From Hyphomicrobiaceae bacterium (GTDB lineage: Bacteria; Pseudomonadota; Alphaproteobacteria; Rhizobiales; Hyphomicrobiaceae), in the NCBI GenBank assembly GCA_020442225.1, contig JAGRKR010000367.1, forward strand, positions 1 through 6,315: a stretch of 6,315 bases of DNA, in the 5' to 3' direction. The notes beneath the pieces are model-generated. The model saw nothing but the letters and a program-made list of their open reading frames with translations. It was not told where the DNA came from and did no database searches. The position numbers and the translations under genes were made by a program. Shown one piece after another: positions 6,019 to 6,315 of the stretch (position 1 is its first letter; each line of letters begins with the position of its first letter).

Positions 6019-6315
6019 TTACGACGGCGGGCTTCCCGCGCTCAGCCCGTCCGACGCAGAGCCCATCATAAGGTGCGTTCGCTGCCGGTCCCACTCCCGC
6101 CGATTCCCCTCCAGCAAATCCTCCAGCCGCGTGCCCTCCGCCTGCCGCCCATCGAGGATCGCCTCGACGATGTCCGGCGCGAGCAACATCAACCGCAGCA
6201 CCCTGCTGATGTAACCGCGGCTCACACGCTCGCGCCCGGCGAGCTCCTCGATTGTCGCGCAGACGCCCTCGTCCAGCATCCGCTGCCACCGGAACGCCCG
6301 CGCCAGCGCCTTGAC
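6019..6315 (-). CDS. Recombinase-associated helix-turn-helix protein or recombinase C-terminus (5' end off the window)
   Basis: Only the last 98 residues are visible. The frame is open to the right edge, so the ATG at 6279 is internal: upstream codons read VKALARAFRWQR and match what I know of this family. After that come MLDEGVCATIEELAG and SRGYISRVLRLMLLAPDIV (a ParB/KorB-like helix-turn-helix), then EAILDGRQAEGTRLEDLLE and REWDRQR. Proteins of this pattern are common in Alphaproteobacteria, either as small genes beside large serine recombinases or as the C-terminal part of them. The likely role is DNA binding in site-specific recombination. The family resemblance fades after about W-D-R-Q-R. 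The last 14 residues (6022-6063), rich in Ser, Gly and Pro, look unlike the family and may be read from inserted DNA. Which of the two forms this is cannot be told here. Confidence 0.75.
   Translation of the reverse strand, partial: VKALARAFRWQRMLDEGVCATIEELAGRERVSRGYISRVLRLMLLAPDIVEAILDGRQAEGTRLEDLLEGNRREWDRQRTHLMMGSASDGLSAGSPPS

Noticed and set aside
6019..6279. Treating ATG 6279 as the true start of the helix-turn-helix protein
   Set aside because: The frame is open upstream to the window edge and the upstream codons (ALARAFRWQR) fit the family, so the gene is truncated by the window.
5789..6289. Minus-strand frame of 166 codons
   Set aside because: Out-of-frame shadow of the helix-turn-helix gene, whose own frame carries the recognisable motifs.
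1..6315. CRISPR array, insertion sequence ends or a second tRNA-end direct repeat
   Set aside because: No regularly spaced repeats, no transposase, and no second copy of the tRNA T-arm/acceptor sequence seen. The GGTTCGAA at about 2718-2725 is too short and lies inside the large gene.

Overview
The base composition (coding stretches well above 60% G+C with strong G/C bias at third codon positions) and a recombinase-module protein of a type common in Alphaproteobacteria (Sphingomonadales, Rhizobiales and relatives) suggest a high-GC alphaproteobacterium. The assignment is inferred from recognition of that one small protein and from composition. It is not proven.

Layout, left to right. Bases 1-26 are the 3' end of a tRNA gene, most likely tRNA-Gln, reading into the window. 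Bases 27-394 hold no convincing gene. They are clearly poorer in G+C (about 48% over 181-300) and carry short direct repeats and an 8-bp inverted repeat. Bases 395-4399 (minus strand) encode one 1334-residue protein. It has a NACHT/STAND-type NTPase at its extreme N terminus, a long helical middle and a C-terminal PD-(D/E)XK-type nuclease-like domain. Bases 4539-5183 (minus) encode a small protein with one N-terminal membrane segment followed by charged helix. Bases 5257-5907 (plus) encode a second small protein with a two-segment membrane hairpin, a long coiled coil and a C-terminal hydrophobic segment. The last two genes are divergent with start codons only about 75 bp apart. Bases 6019-6315 (minus) are the C-terminal part of a helix-turn-helix protein of the kind found next to, or fused to, large serine recombinases. 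It runs off the right edge.

The window reads as a compact accessory island between a tRNA gene and a recombinase module, with an immune-type NTPase-nuclease as its main cargo. Bacterial NACHT/STAND proteins are known phage sensors that switch on an attached effector. Here the effector would be the C-terminal nuclease, and the helical middle would be the sensor. This is the reverse order from the best-known Avs proteins with an N-terminal nuclease. Whether the two small membrane/coiled-coil proteins belong to the same system, or are only passengers in the island, cannot be decided from this sequence.
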